64,000 nt of DNA, taken from contig OV050030.1 in the NCBI GenBank assembly GCA_920105625.2, forward strand, positions 242,265,889-242,329,888. The letters run 5' to 3'. The stretch comes from Clusia tigrina (Eukaryota; Arthropoda; Insecta; Diptera; Clusiidae). Both the position numbers and the translations under genes were made by a program. Below, piece by piece: positions 1 to 13,597 of the stretch (positions are counted from its first letter, which is position 1; each line of letters starts with the position of its first letter). The notes under the pieces were generated by a model that did no database searches, was not told the DNA's origin, and worked only from the letters and a program-made list of their open reading frames with translations.

Positions 1-1184
1 AAGCCTTGAAATTTTGTAACAATAAAGTACTCGAGCCTCTTGTGAATTTAAGCTATCGCTCAAAGCTATGCTACCCTTCAGTCCCAAATCAAACTCTAAT
101 AAAACTTCAAATGGCCCTAACTTTTATACGGTTCGTCCTACACCTATCAAAGTTTTCACCATTCAAATGCTTGTAACTTTTTACTGGAGCTTCATAAAAC
201 CATGAATTTTTGTAACAATAAAGTACTCGAGCCTCTTGTCAATTTAAGCTATCGCTCAAAGCTATGCTACCCTTGAGTCCCAAATCAAACACTGATAAAA
301 CTTCAAATTGCCCTAACTTCTATACGGTACGTCCTACACCTATCAAAGTTTGCAACATTCAAATGCTTGTAACTTTTTACTGAAGCTCCATAAAACCTTG
401 AAATTTTGTAGCAATAAAGAACTCGAGCCTCTTGTCAATTTAAGCTATCGCTCAAAGCTATGCTACCCTTGAGTCCCAAATCAAACACTGATAAAACTTC
501 AAATGGCCCTAACTTCTATACGGTACGTCCTACACCTATCAAAGTTTGCAGCATACAAATGCTTGTAACTTTTTACTGGAGCGTCATAAAACCTTGAAAT
601 TTTTTAACAATAAAGTACTCGAGCCTCTTGTCAATTTAAGCTATCGCTCTAAGCTGTGCTACCCTTGACTCCCAAATCAAACACTGATAAAAATTCAAGT
701 GGCCCTAACTTATATACGGTTCGTCCTACACCTATCAAAGTTTGCAACACACATATGCTTGTAACTTTTTAATGGAGCATCATAAAACCTTGAAATTTAG
801 TAACAATAAAGTACTCGAGCCTCTTGTAAATTTAAGCTATCGCTCAAAGCTATGCTACCCTTGAGTTCCAAATCCAACACTGATAACACTTCAAATGGCC
901 CTAACTTTTGTACGGTGCATCCTATACCTATCAATGTTTGCAACATGCAAATGCTTGTAACTTTTTACTGGAGCATCATAAAACCTTGAAATTTGGTAAC
1001 AATAAAGTACTCGAGCCTCTTGTCAATTTAAGCTATCGCTCAAAGCTATGCTACCCTTGAATCCGAAATCAAACACTGATAAAACTTCAAATGGCCCTAA
1101 CTTCTTTACGGTACGTCTTACACCTATCAAAGTTTGCAGCTTACAAATGCTGGTAACTTTTTACTGGAGCGTCATAAAGCCTTG
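1..1184 (+). repeat. Partial copy of the 5.5-6.5 kb block at the window start
   Basis: The first six units carry the same run of variants as the units from 5488 onward, offset 5487 bp (28 monomers less 1 bp). Shared marks are AAAGCCTTG, the ACCATGAATTT unit near 200, TGAAGCTCC near 382, a TTTTTTAAC unit near 600 and CGCTCTAAGC near 645. The match fails near 973, after which the sequence resembles the unit near 7240 (GAGCATCATAAAACC with TTTGGTAAC). The region is pure satellite with no other content. Confidence 0.8.
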
Positions 1185-4100
1185 AAATTTTGTAACAATA
1201 AAGTACTCGAGCCTCTTGTCAATTTAACCTATCGCTCAAAGCTATGCTACCCTTGAGTCCCAAATCAAACACTGATAAAACTTCAAATGGCCCTAACTTC
1301 TATACGGTACGTCCTACACCTATTAAAGTTTGCAACATTCAAATGCTTGTAACTTTTTACTGGAGCGCCATAAAACCTTGAAATTTTGTAACAATAAAGA
1401 ACTCGAGCCTCTTGTCAATTTAAGCTATCGCTCAAAGCTATGCTACCCTTGAGTCCCAAATCAAACACTGATAAAACTTCAAATGGCCCTAACTTCTATA
1501 CGGTACGTCCTACAACTATCAAAGTTTGCAACATTCAAATGCTTGTAACTTTTTACTGGAGCATCATAAAACCTTTGAATTTTGTAACAATAAAGTACTC
1601 GAGCCTCTTGTCAATTTAAGCTATCGCTCAAACCTATGCTACCCTTGAGTCCGAAATCAAACACTGATAAAACTTCAAATGACCCTAACTTCTATACGGT
1701 ACGTCCTACACCTATCAAAGTTTGCAACATACAAATTCTTGTAACTTTTTACTAGAGCGTCATAAAACCTCTAAATTTGGTAACAATAAAGTACTCGAGC
1801 CTCTTGTCAATTTAAGCTATCGGTCAAAGCTATGCTACCCTTGAGTCCCAAATCAAACACTGATAGAACTTCAAATGGCCCTAACTTCTAGACAGTACGT
1901 CCTACACCTATCAAAGTTTGCAACATTCAAATGCTTGTAACGTTTTACTCGAGCGTCATAAAACAATGGAATTTTGTAACAATAAAGTAATCGAGCCTAT
2001 TGTCATTTTAAGCTATCTCTCAAAGCTATGCTACCCTTGAGTCCAAAATGAAACACTGATAAAACTTCAAATGACCGTAACTTCTATACGGTACGTGATA
2101 CACCTATCAAAGTTTGCAACATACAAATGCTTGTAATTTTTACTGGAGCGTCATAAAACCTTGAAATTTTGTAACAATAAAGTACTCGAGCCTCTTGTCA
2201 ATTTAAGCTATCGCTCAAAGCTATGCTACCCTTGAGTCCCAAATCAAACACTGATAAAAATTCAAATGGCCCTAACTTATATACGGTACGTCCTACACTT
2301 ATCAAAGTTTGCAACATACAAATGCTTGTAACTTTTTAATGGAGCGTCATAAAACCTTGAAATTTTGTAACAATAAAGTACTCGAGCCTCTTGTCAATTT
2401 AAGCTATCGCTCAAAGCTATGCTACCCTTGAGTCCCAAATCAAAAACTGATAAAACTTCAAATGGCCCTAACTTCTATACGGTACGTCCTATACCTATCA
2501 AAGTTTGCAACATACAAATGCTTGTAACTTTTTACTGGAGCGTCATAAAACCTTGAAATTTTGTAACAATAAAGTACTCGAGCCTCTTGTCAATTTAAGC
2601 TATCGCTCAAAGCTATGCTACCCTTGAGTCCCAAATCAAACACTGATAAAAATTCAAATGGCCCTAACTTATATACGGTACGTCCTACACTTATCAAAGT
2701 TTGCAACATACAAATGCTTGTAACTTTTTAATGGAGCGTCATAAAACCTTAAAATTTTGTAACAATAAAGTACTCGAGCCTCTTGTCAATTTAAGCTATC
2801 GCTCAAAGCTATGCTACCCTTGAGTCCCAAATCAAACACTGATAAAAATTCAAATGGCCCTAATTTATATACGGTTCGTCCTACACCTATCGAAGTTTGC
2901 AACATACATATGATTGTAACTTTTTAATGGAGCATCATAAAACCTTGAAATTTAGTAACAATAAAGTACTCGAGCCTCTCGTAAATTTAAGCTATCGCTC
3001 AAAGCTATGCTACCCTTGAGTTCCAAATCCAACACTGATAAAACTTCAAATGGCCCTAACTTTTGTACGGTGCATCCTATACCTATCAATGTTTGCAACA
3101 TGCAAATGCTTGTATCTTTTTACTGGAGCTTCATAAAACCATGAAATTTTGTAACAATAAAGTACTCGAGCCTCTTGTCAATTTAAGCTATCGCTCAAAG
3201 CTATGCTACCCTTGAGTCCCAAATCAAACACTGATAAAACTTCAAATGGCCCTAACTTCTATACGGTACGTCCTACACCTATCAAAGTTTGCAACATTCA
3301 AATGCTTGTAACTTTTTACTGCAGCTCCATAAAACCTTGAAATTTTGTAGCAATAAAGAACTCGAGCCTCTTGTCAATTTACACTATCGCTCAAAGTTAT
3401 GCTACCCTTGACTCCCAAATCAAACACTGATAAAACTTCAAATGGCCCTAACTTCTATACGATACGTCTTACACCTATCAAAGTTTGCAGCATACAAATG
3501 CTGGTAACTTTTTACTGGAGCGTCATAAAACCTTGAAATTTTGTAACAATAAAGTACTCGAGCCTCTTGTGAATTTAAGCTATCGCTCAAAGCTATGCTA
3601 CCCTTCAGTCCCAAATCAAACTCTGATAAAACTTCAAATGGCCCTAACTTTTATACGGTTCGTCCTACACCTATCAAAGTTTGCACCATTCAAATGCTTG
3701 TAACTTTTTACTCGAGCGTCATAAAACCATGAAATTTTGTAACAATAAAGTACTTGAGCCTCTTGTCAATTTAAGCTATCGCTCAAAGCTATGCTACCCT
3801 TGAGTCCCAAATCCAACACTGATAAAACTTCAAATGGCCCTAACGTTTATACGGTGCATCCTATACCTATCAATGTTTGCAACATGCAAATGCTTGTAAC
3901 TTTTTACTGGAGCTTCATAAAACCATGAAATTTTGTAACAATAAAGTACTCGAGCCTCTTGTCAATTTAAGCTATCGCTCAAAGTTATGCTACCCTTGAG
4001 TCCCAAATCAAACACGGATAAAACTTCAAATGGCCCTAACTTCTATACGATACGTCCTACACCTATCAAACTTTGCAACATACAAATGCTTGTAACTTTT

Positions 4101-4890
4101 TACTGGAGCGTCATAAAACCTTGAAATTTGGTAACAATAAAGTACTCGAGCCTCTTGTCAATTTAAGCTATCGCTCAAAGCTATGCTACCCTTGAGTCCG
4201 AAATCAAACACTGATAAAACTTCAAATGACCCTAACTTCTATACGGTATGTCCTACACCTATCAAACTTTGCAACATACAAATGCTTGTAACTTTTTACA
4301 GGAGCGTCATAAAACCTTGAAATTTTTTAACAATAAAGTACTCGAGCCTCTTGTCAATTTAAGCTATCGCTCAAAGCTAAGCTACCCTTGACTCCCAAAT
4401 CAAACACTGATAAAAATTCAAATGGCCCTAACTTATATACGGTTCGTCCTACACCTATCAAAGTTTGCAACATACAAATGCTTGTAACTTTTTAATGGAG
4501 CATCATAAGACCTTGAAATTTGGTAACAATAAAGTACTCGAGCCTCTTGTCAATTTAAGCTATCGCTCAAAGCTATGCTACCCTTGAATCCCAAATCAAA
4601 CACTGATAAAACTTCAAATGGCCCTAACTTCTATACGGTACGTCTTACACCTATCAAAGTTTGCAGCATACAAATGCTGGTAACTTTTTACTGGAGCGTC
4701 ATAAAACCTTGAAATTTTGTAACAATAAAGTACTCGAGCCTCTTGTGAATTTAAGCTATCGCTCAAAGCTATGCTACCCTTCAGTCCCAAATCAAACTCT
4801 GATAAAACTTCAAATGGCCCTAACTTTTATACGGTTCGTCCTACACCTATCAAAGTTTGCACCATTCAAATGCTTGTAACTTTTTACTGG
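1185..4890 (+). repeat. Large duplicated block, copy 1 (19 monomers)
   Basis: This block reappears at 13924-17629 with a constant offset of 12739 bp, which is 65 monomers less 1 bp. Both copies share rare marks in the same order: TTTAACCTATCG at the start, ACCTTTGAATTTTG, CTAGACAGTACG, a 1-bp loss in CTTGTAATTTTTACTGG, CTCTCGTAAATTT, and a single CTTGAG in place of CTCGAG (about 3752 here). The match begins near 1185 and ends at 4891, where GGAGCG here faces GGAGCT in the other copy. Only scattered single-base differences were seen. Confidence 0.9.
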
Positions 4891-6516
4891 AGCGTCATAA
4901 AACCTTGAAATTTGGTAACAATAAAGTACTCGAGCCTCTTGTCAATTTAAGCTATCGCTCAAAGCTATGCTACCCTTGAGTCCGAAATCAAACACTGATG
5001 AAACTTCAAATGACCCTAACTTCTATACGGTATGTCCTACACCTATCAAACTTTGCAACATACAAATGCTTGTAACTTTTTACAGGAGCGTCATAAAACC
5101 TTGGAATTTTTTAACAATAAAGTACTCGAGCCTCTTGTCAATTTAAGCTATCGCTCAAAGCTAAGCTACCCTTGACTCCCAAATCAAACACTGATAAAAA
5201 TTCAAATGGCCCTAACTTATATACGGTTCGTCCTACACCTATCAAAGTTTGCAACACACATATGCTTGTAACTTTTTAATGGAGCATCATAAAACCTTGA
5301 AATTTAGTAACAATAAAGTACTCGAGCCTCTTGTTAATTTAAGCTATCGCTCAAAGCTATGCTACCCTTGAATCCGAAATCAAACACTGATAAAACTTCA
5401 AATGGCCCTAACTTCTTTACGGTACGTCTTACACCTATCAAAGTTTGCAGCTTACAAATGCTGGTAACTTTTTACTGGAGCGTCATAAAGCCTTGAAATT
5501 TTGTAACAATAAAGTACTCGAGCCTCTTGTGAATTTAAGCTATCGCTCAAAGCTATGCTACCCTTCAGTCCCAAATCAAACTCTGATAAAACTTCAAATG
5601 GCCCTAACTTTTATACGGTTCGTCCTACACCTATCAAAGTTTGCACCATTCAAATGCTTGTAACTTTTTACTGGAGCTTCATAAAACCATGAATTTTTGT
5701 AACAATAAAGTACTCGAGCCTCTTGTCAATTTAAGCTATCGCTCAAAGCTATGCTACCCTTGAGTCCCAAATCAAACACTGATAAAACTTCAAATGGCCC
5801 TAACTTCTATACGGTACGTCCTACACCTATCAAAGTTTGCAACATTCAAATGCTTGTAACTTTTTACTGAAGCTCCATAAAACCTTGAAATTTTGTAGCA
5901 ATAAAGAACTCGAGCCTCTTGTCAATTTAAGCTATCGCTCAAAGCTATGCTACCCTTGAGTCCCAAATCAAACACTGATAAAACTTCAAATGGCCCTAAC
6001 TTCTATACGGTACGTCCTACACCTATCAAAGTTTGCAGCATACAAATGCTGGTAACTTTTTACTGGAGCGTCATAAAACCTTGAAATTTTTTAACAATAA
6101 AGTACTCGAGCCTCTTGTCAATTTAAGCTATCGCTCTAAGCTATGCTACCCTTGACTCCCAAATCAAACACTGATAAAAATTCAAATGGCCCTAACTTAT
6201 ATACGGTTCGTCCTACACCTATCAAAGTTTGCAACATACATATGCTTGTAACTTTTTAATGGAGCATCATAAAACCTTGAAATTTAGTAACAATAAAGTA
6301 CTCGAGCCTCTTGTAAATTTAAGCTATCGCTCAAAGCTATGCTACCCTTGAGTTCCAAATCCAACACTGATAAAACTTCAAATGGCCCTAACTTTTGTAC
6401 GGTGCATCCTATACCTATCAATGTTTGCAACATGCAAATGCTTGTAACTTTTTACTGGAGCTTCATAAAACCATGAAATTTAGTAACAATAAAGTACTCG
6501 AGCCTCTTGTCAATTT
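4622..6516 (+). repeat. Duplicated block A, copy 1 (~9.7 monomers)
   Basis: This block matches 9914-11808 with an offset of 5292 bp (27 monomers exactly). Shared marks include GCAGCATACAAATGCTGG, CCCTTCAGTCC, GCAGCTTACAAATG, AAAGCCTTG and ACCATGAATTTTTG. About ten single-base differences were seen over 1.9 kb, for example ATACGCTTCG at 10125 against ATACGGTTCG at 4833. The right end is set by AATTTAAGCT here against AATTTAACCT in copy 2. Confidence 0.85.
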
Positions 6517-6699
6517 AAGCTATCGCTCAAAGCTATGCTACCCTTGAGTCCCAAATCAAACACTGATAAAACTTCAAATGGCCCTAACTTCTATACGGTG
6601 CATCCTATACCTATCAATGTTTGCAACATGCAAATACTTGTAAGTTTTTACTGGAGCGTCATAAAACCTTGAAATTTTGTAACAATAAAGTACTCGAGC

Positions 6700-8017
6700 C
6701 TCTTGTCAATTTAACCTATCGCTCAAAGCTATGCTACCCTTGAGTCCCAAATCAAACACTGATAAAACTTCAAATGGCCCTAACTTCTATACGGTACGTC
6801 CTACACCTATTAAAGTTTGCAACATTCAAATGCTTGTAACTTTTTACTGGAGCGCCATAAAACCTTGAAATTTTGTAACAATAAAGAACTCGAGCCTCTT
6901 GTCAATTTAAGCTATCGCTCAAAGCTATGCTACCCTTGAGTCCCAAATCAAACACTGATAAAACTTCAAATGGCCCTAACTTCTATACGGTACGTCCTAC
7001 ACCTATCAAAGTTTGCAACATTCAAATGCTTGTAACTTTTTACTGGAGCATCATAAAACCTTGAAATTTAGTAACAATAAAGTACTCGAGCCTCTTGTAA
7101 ATTTAAGCTATCGCTCAAAGCTATGCTACCCTTGAGTTCCAAATCCAACACTGATAAAACTTCAAATGGCCCTAACTTTTGTACGGTGCATCCTATACCT
7201 ATCAATGTTTGCAACATGCAAATGCTTGTAACTTTTTACTGGAGCATCATAAAACCTTGAAATTTGGTAACAATAAAGTACTCGAGCCTCTTGTCAATTT
7301 AAGCTATCGCTCAAAGCTATGCTACCCTTGAATCCGAAATCAAACACTGATAAAACTTCAAATGGCCCTAACTTCTTTACGGTACGTCTTACACCTATCA
7401 AAGTTTGCAGCTTACAAATGCTGGTAACTTTTTACTGGAGCGTCATAAAGCCTTGAAATTTTGTAACAATAAAGTACTCGAGCCTCTTGTGAATTTAAGC
7501 TATCGCTCAAAGCTATGCTACCCTTCAGTCCCAAATCAAACTCTGATAAAACTTCAAATGGCCCTAACTTTTATACGGTTCGTCCTACACCTATCAAAGT
7601 TTGCACCATTCAAATGCTTGTAACTTTTTACTGGAGCTTCATAAAACCATGAATTTTTGTAACAATAAAGTACTCGAGCCTCTTGTCAATTTAAGCTATC
7701 GCTCAAAGCTATGCTACCCTTGAGTCCCAAATCAAACACTGATAAAACTTCAAATGGCCCTAACTTCTATACGGTACGTCCTACACCTATCAAAGTTTGC
7801 AACATTCAAATGCTTGTAACTTTTTACTGAAGCTCCATAAAACCTTGAAATTTTGTAGCAATAAAGAACTCGAGCCTCTTGTCAATTTAAGCTATCGCTC
7901 AAAGCTATGCTACCCTTGAGTCCCAAATCAAACACTGATAAAACTTCAAATGGCCCTAACTTCTATACGGTACGTCCTACACCTATCAAAGTTTGCAGCA
8001 TACAAATGCTGGTAACT
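6700..8017 (+). repeat. Duplicated block B, copy 1 (~6.7 monomers)
   Basis: This block matches 11796-13113 at an offset of 5096 bp (26 monomers). It continues block A after the loss of one unit in the other copy. Shared marks are TTTAACCTATCG, GGAGCGCCAT, AAAGAACTCGAG, the TTTTGTACGGTGCATCC unit and a second GCAGCTTACAAATG unit. The match ends at 8018, where TTTTTAATGG here faces TTTTTACTGG. Part of it (7405-8017) is also a 1960-bp-offset copy of 5445-6057. Confidence 0.83.
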
Positions 8018-8697
8018 TTTTAATGGAGCATCATAAAACCTTGAAATATAGTAACAATAAAGTACTCGAGCCTCTTGTCAATTTAAGCTATCGCTCAAAG
8101 CTATGCTACCCTTGAGTCCCAAATCAAACACTGATAAAACTTCAAATGGCCCTAACTTCTATACGGTGCATCCTATACCTATCAATGTTTGCAACATGCA
8201 AATACTTGTAAGTTTTTACTGGAGCGTCATAAAACCTTGAAATTTTGTAACAATAAAGTACTCGAGCCTCTTGTCAATTTAACCTATCGCTCAAAGCTAT
8301 GCTACCCTTGAGTTCCAAATCCAACACTGATAAAACTTCAAATGGCCCTAACTTTTGTACGGTGCATCCTATACCTATCAATGTTTGCAACATGCAAATG
8401 CTTGTAACTTTTTACTGGAGCTTCATAAAACCATGAAATTTTGTAACAATAAAGTACTCGAGCCTCTTGTCAATTTAAGCTATCGCTCAAAGCTATGCTA
8501 CCCTTGAGTCCCAAATCAAACACTGATGAAACTTCAAATGGCCCTAACTTCTATACGGTACGTCCTACACCTATCAAAGTTTGCAACATTCAAATGCTTG
8601 TAACTTTTTACTGGAGCTCCATAAAACCTTGAAATTTTGTAGCAATAAAGAACTCGAGCCTCTTGTCAATTTACGCTATCGCTCAAAGTTATGCTAC

Positions 8698-9935
8698 CCT
8701 TGAGTCCCAAATCAAACACTGATAAAACTTCAAATGGCCCTAACTTCTATACGATACGTCCTACACCTATCAAAGTTTGCAACATACAAATGCTTGTAAC
8801 TTTTTAATGGAGCATCATAAAACCTTGAAATATAGTAACAATAAAGTACTCGAGCCTCTTGTCAATTTAAGCTATCGCTCAAAGCTATGCTACCCTTGAG
8901 TCCCAAATCAAACACTGATAAAACTTCAAATGGCCCTAACTTCTATACGGTGCATCCTATACCTATCAATGTTTGCAACATGCAAATACTTGTAAGTTTT
9001 TACTGGAGCGTCATAAAACCTTGAAATTTTGTAACAATAAAGTACTCGAGCCTCTTGTCAATTTAACCTATCGCTCAAAGCTATGCTACCCTTGAGTCCC
9101 AAATCAAACACTGATAAAACTTCAAATGTCCCTAACTTCTATACGGTACGTCCTACACCTATTAAAGTTTGCAACATTCAAATGCTTGTAACTTTTTACT
9201 GGAGCGCCATAAAACCTTGAAATTTTGTAACAATAAAGAACTCGAGCCTCTTGTCAATTTAAGCTATCGCTCAAAGCTATGCTACACTTGAGTCCCAAAT
9301 CAAACACTGATAAAACTTCAAATGGCCCTAACTTCTATACGGTACGTCCTACACCTATCAAAGTTTGCAACATTCAAATGCTTGTTACTTTTTACTGGAG
9401 CATCATAAAACCTTTGAATTTTGTAACAATAAAGTACTCGAGCCTCTTGTCAATTTAAGCTATCGCTCAAACCTATGCTACCCTTGAGTCCGAAATCAAA
9501 CACTGATAAAACTTCAAATGACCCTAACTTCTATACGGTACGTCCTACACCTATCAAAGTTTGCAACATACAAATTCTTGTAACTTTTTACTAGAGCGTC
9601 ATAAAACCTCTAAATTTGGTAACAATAAAGTACTCGAGCCTCTTGTCAATTTAAGCTATCGCTCAAAGCTATGCTACCCTTGAGTCCCAAATCAAACACT
9701 GATAGAACTTCAAATGGCCCTAACTTCTAGACAGTACGTCCTACACCTATCAAAGTTTGCAACATTCAAATGCTTGTAACGTTTTACTCGAGCGTCATAA
9801 AACAATGGAATTTTGTAACAATAAAGTACTCGAGCCTCTTGTCATTTTAAGCTATCTCTCAAAGCTATGCTACCCTTGAGTCCAAAATGAAACACTGATA
9901 AAACTTCAAATGACCCTAACTTCTATACGGTACGT
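8698..9935 (+). repeat. Duplicated block C, copy 1 (~6.3 monomers)
   Basis: This block matches 13598-14835 at an offset of 4900 bp (25 monomers). Shared marks include ATACGATACG (8751 and 13651), GAAATATAGTAAC, AAATACTTGTAAG, ACCTTTGAATTTTG and TAGACAGTACG. It ends where GTACGTCTTAC here faces GTACGTGATAC in the other copy. Most of this run also exists at 1185-2080, so at least three related copies are in the window. Confidence 0.83.
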
Positions 9936-11808
9936 CTTACACCTATCAAAGTTTGCAGCATACAAATGCTGGTAACTTTTTACTGGAGCGTCATAAAACC
10001 TTGAAATTTTGTAACAATAAAGTACTCGAGCCTCTTGTGAATTTAAGCTATCGCTCAAAGCTATGCTACCCTTCAGTCCCAAATCAAACTCTGATAAAAC
10101 TTCAAATGGCCCTAACTTTTATACGCTTCGTCCTACACCTATCAAAGTTTGCACCATTCAAATGCTTGTAACTTTTTACTGGAGCGTCATAAAACCTTGA
10201 AATTTGGTAACAATAAAGTACTCGAGCCTCTTGTCAATTTAAGCTATCGCTCAAAGCTATGCTACCCTTGAGTCCGAAATCAAACACTGATAAAACTTCA
10301 AATGACCCTAACTTCTATACGGTATGTCCTACACCTATCAAACTTTGCAACATACAAATGCTTGTAACTTTTTACAGGAGCGTCATAAAACCTTGAAATT
10401 TTGTAACAATAAAGTACTCGAGCCTCTGGTCAATTTAAGCTATCGCTCAAAGCTAAGCTACCCTTGACTCCCAAATCAAACACTGATAAAAATTCAAATG
10501 GCCCTAACTTATATACGGTTCGTCCTACACCTATCAAAGTTTGCAACACACATATGCTTGTAACTTTTTAATGGAGCATCATAAAACCTTGAAATTTAGT
10601 AACAATAAAGTACTCGAGCCTCTTGTAAATTTAAGCTATCGCTCAAAGCTATGCTACCCTTGAATCCGAAATCAAACACTGATAAAACTTCAAATGGCCC
10701 TAACTTCTTTACGGTACGTCTTACACCTATCAAAGTTTGCAGCTTACAAATGCTGGTAACTTTTTACTGGAGCGTCATAAAGCCTTGAAATTTTGTAACA
10801 ATAAAGTACTCGAGCCTCTTGTGAATTTAAGCTATCGCTCAAAGCTATGCTACCCTTCAGTCCCAAATCAAACTCTGATAAAACTTCAAATGGCCCTAAC
10901 TTTTATACGGTTCGTCCTACACCTATCAAAGTTTGCACCATTCAAATGCTTGTAACTTTTTACTGGAGCTTCATAAAACCATGAATTTTTGTAACAATAA
11001 AGTACTCGAGCCTCTTGTCAATTTAAGCTATCGCTCAAAGCTATGCTACCCTTGAGTCCCAAATCAAACACTGATAAAACTTCAAATGGCCCTAACTTCT
11101 TTACGGTACGTCCTACACCTATCAAAGTTTGCAACATTCAAATGCTTGTAACTTTTTACTGAAGCTCCATAAAACCTTGAAATTTTGTAGCAATAAAGAA
11201 CTCGAGCCTCTTGTCAATTTAAGCTATCGCTCAAAGCTATGCTACCCTTGAGTCCCAAATCAAACACTGATAAAACTTCAAATGGCCCTAACTTCTATAC
11301 GGTACGTCCTACACCTATCAAAGTTTGCAGCATACAAATGCTGGTAACTTTTTACTGGAGCGTCATAAAACCTTGAAATTTTTTAACAATAAAGTACTCG
11401 AGCCTCTTGTCAATTTAAGCTATCGCTCTAAGCTATGCTACCCTTGACTCCCAAATCAAACACTGATAAAAATTCAAATGGCCCTAACTTATATACGGTT
11501 CGTCCTACACCTATCAAAGTTTGCAACATACATATGCTTGTAACTTTTTAATGGAGCATCATAAAACCTTGAAATTTAGTAACAATAAAGTACTCGAGCC
11601 TCTTGTAAATTTAAGCTATCGCTCAAAGCTATGCTACCCTTGAGTTCCAAATCCAACACTGATAAAACTTCAAATGGCCCTAACTTTTGTACGGTGCATC
11701 CTATACCTATCAATGTTTGCAACATGCAAATGCTTGTAACTTTTTACTGGAGCTTCATAAAACCATGAAATTTAGTAACAATAAAGTACTCGAGCCTCTT
11801 GTCAATTT
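9914..11808 (+). repeat. Duplicated block A, copy 2, ending in a chimeric monomer
   Basis: This copy follows 4622-6516 until the unit starting near 11764. That unit begins like the one near 6472 (ACCATGAAATTTAG) but continues like the one near 6700 (AATTTAACC). One monomer present in copy 1 is missing. The switch must lie between about 11776 and 11808, inside the conserved core that contains CTCGAG. This is what an unequal exchange in one-unit register would leave. Confidence 0.85.
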
Positions 11809-13113
11809 AACCTATCGCTCAAAGCTATGCTACCCTTGAGTCCCAAATCAAACACTGATAAAACTTCAAATGGCCCTAACTTCTATACGGTACGTCCTAC
11901 ACCTATTAAAGTTTGCAACATTCAAATGCTTGTAACTTTTTACTGGAGCGCCATAAAACCTTGAAATTTTGTAACAATAAAGAACTCGAGCCTCTTGTCA
12001 ATTTAAGCTATCGCTCAAAGCTATGCTACCCTTGAGTCCCAAATCAAACACTGATAAAACTTCAAATGGCCCTAACTTCTATACGGTACGTCCTACACCT
12101 ATCAAAGTTTGCAACATTCAAATGCTTGTAACTTTTTACTGGAGCATCATAAAACCTTGAAATTTAGTAACAATAAAGTACTCGAGCCTCTTGTAAATTT
12201 AAGCTATCGCTCAAAGCTATGCTACCCTTGAGTTCCAAATCCAACACTGATAAAACTTCAAATGGCCCTAACTTTTGTACGGTGCATCCTATACCTATCA
12301 ATGTTTGCAACATGCAAATGCTTGTAACTTTTTACTGGAGCATCATAAAACCTTGAAATTTGGTAACAATAAAGTACTCGAGCCTCTTGTCAATTTAAGC
12401 TATCGCTCAAAGCTATGCTACCCTTGAATCCGAAATCAAACACTGATAAAACTTCAAATGGCCCTAACTTCTTTACGGTACGTCTTACACCTATCAAAGT
12501 TTGCAGCTTACAAATGCTGGTAACTTTTTACTGGAGCGTCATAAAGCCTTGAAATTTTGTAACAATAAAGTACTCGAGCCTCTTGTGAATTTAAGCTATC
12601 GCTCAAAGCTATGCTACCCTTCAGTCCCAAATCAAACTCTGATAAAACTTCAAATGGCCCTAACTTTTATACGGTTCGTCCTACACCTATCAAAGTTTGC
12701 ACCATTCAAATGCTTGTAACTTTTTACTGGAGCTTCATAAAACCATGAATTTTTGTAACAATAAAGTACTCGAGCCTCTTGTCAATTTAAGCTATCGCTC
12801 AAAGCTATGCTACCCTTGAGTCCCAAATCAAACACTGATAAAACTTCAAATGGCCCTAACTTCTATACGGTACGTCCTACACCTATCAAAGTTTGCAACA
12901 TTCAAATGCTTGTAACTTTTTACTGAAGCTCCATAAAACCTTGAAATTTTGTAGCAATAAAGAACTCGAGCCTCTTGTCAATTTAAGCTATCGCTCAAAG
13001 CTATGCTACCCTTGAGTCCCAAATCAAACACTGATAAAACTTCAAATGGCCCTAACTTCTATACGGTACGTCCTACACCTATCAAAGTTTGCAGCATACA
13101 AATGCTGGTAACT
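11796..13113 (+). repeat. Duplicated block B, copy 2 (~6.7 monomers)
   Basis: Second copy of 6700-8017, offset 5096 bp, joined to block A copy 2 through the chimeric unit near 11764-11808. The same run of subfamily variants is present, with very few single-base differences seen. No non-satellite sequence occurs in it. Confidence 0.83.
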
Positions 13114-13597
13114 TTTTACTGGAGCGTCATAAAACCTTGAAATTTTTTAACAATAAAGTACTCGAGCCTCTTGTCAATTTAAGCTATCGCTCTAAGCTAT
13201 GCTACCCTTGACTCCCAAATCAAACACTGATAAAAATTCAAATGGCCCTAACTTATATACGGTTCGTCCTACACCTATCAAAGTTTGCAACATACATATG
13301 CTTGTAACTTTTTAATGGAGCATCATAAAACCTTGAAATTTAGTAACAATAAAGTACTCGAGCCTCTTGTAAATTTAAGCTATCGCTCAAAGCTATGCTA
13401 CCCTTGAGTTCCAAATCCAACACTGATAAAACTTCAAATGGCCCTAACTTTTGTACGGTGCATCCTATACCTATCAATGTTTGCAACATGCAAATGCTTG
13501 TAACTTTTTACTGGAGCTTCATAAAACCATGAAATTTTGTAACAATAAAGTACTCGAGCCTCTTGTCAATTTAAGCTATCGCTCAAAGCTATGCTAC

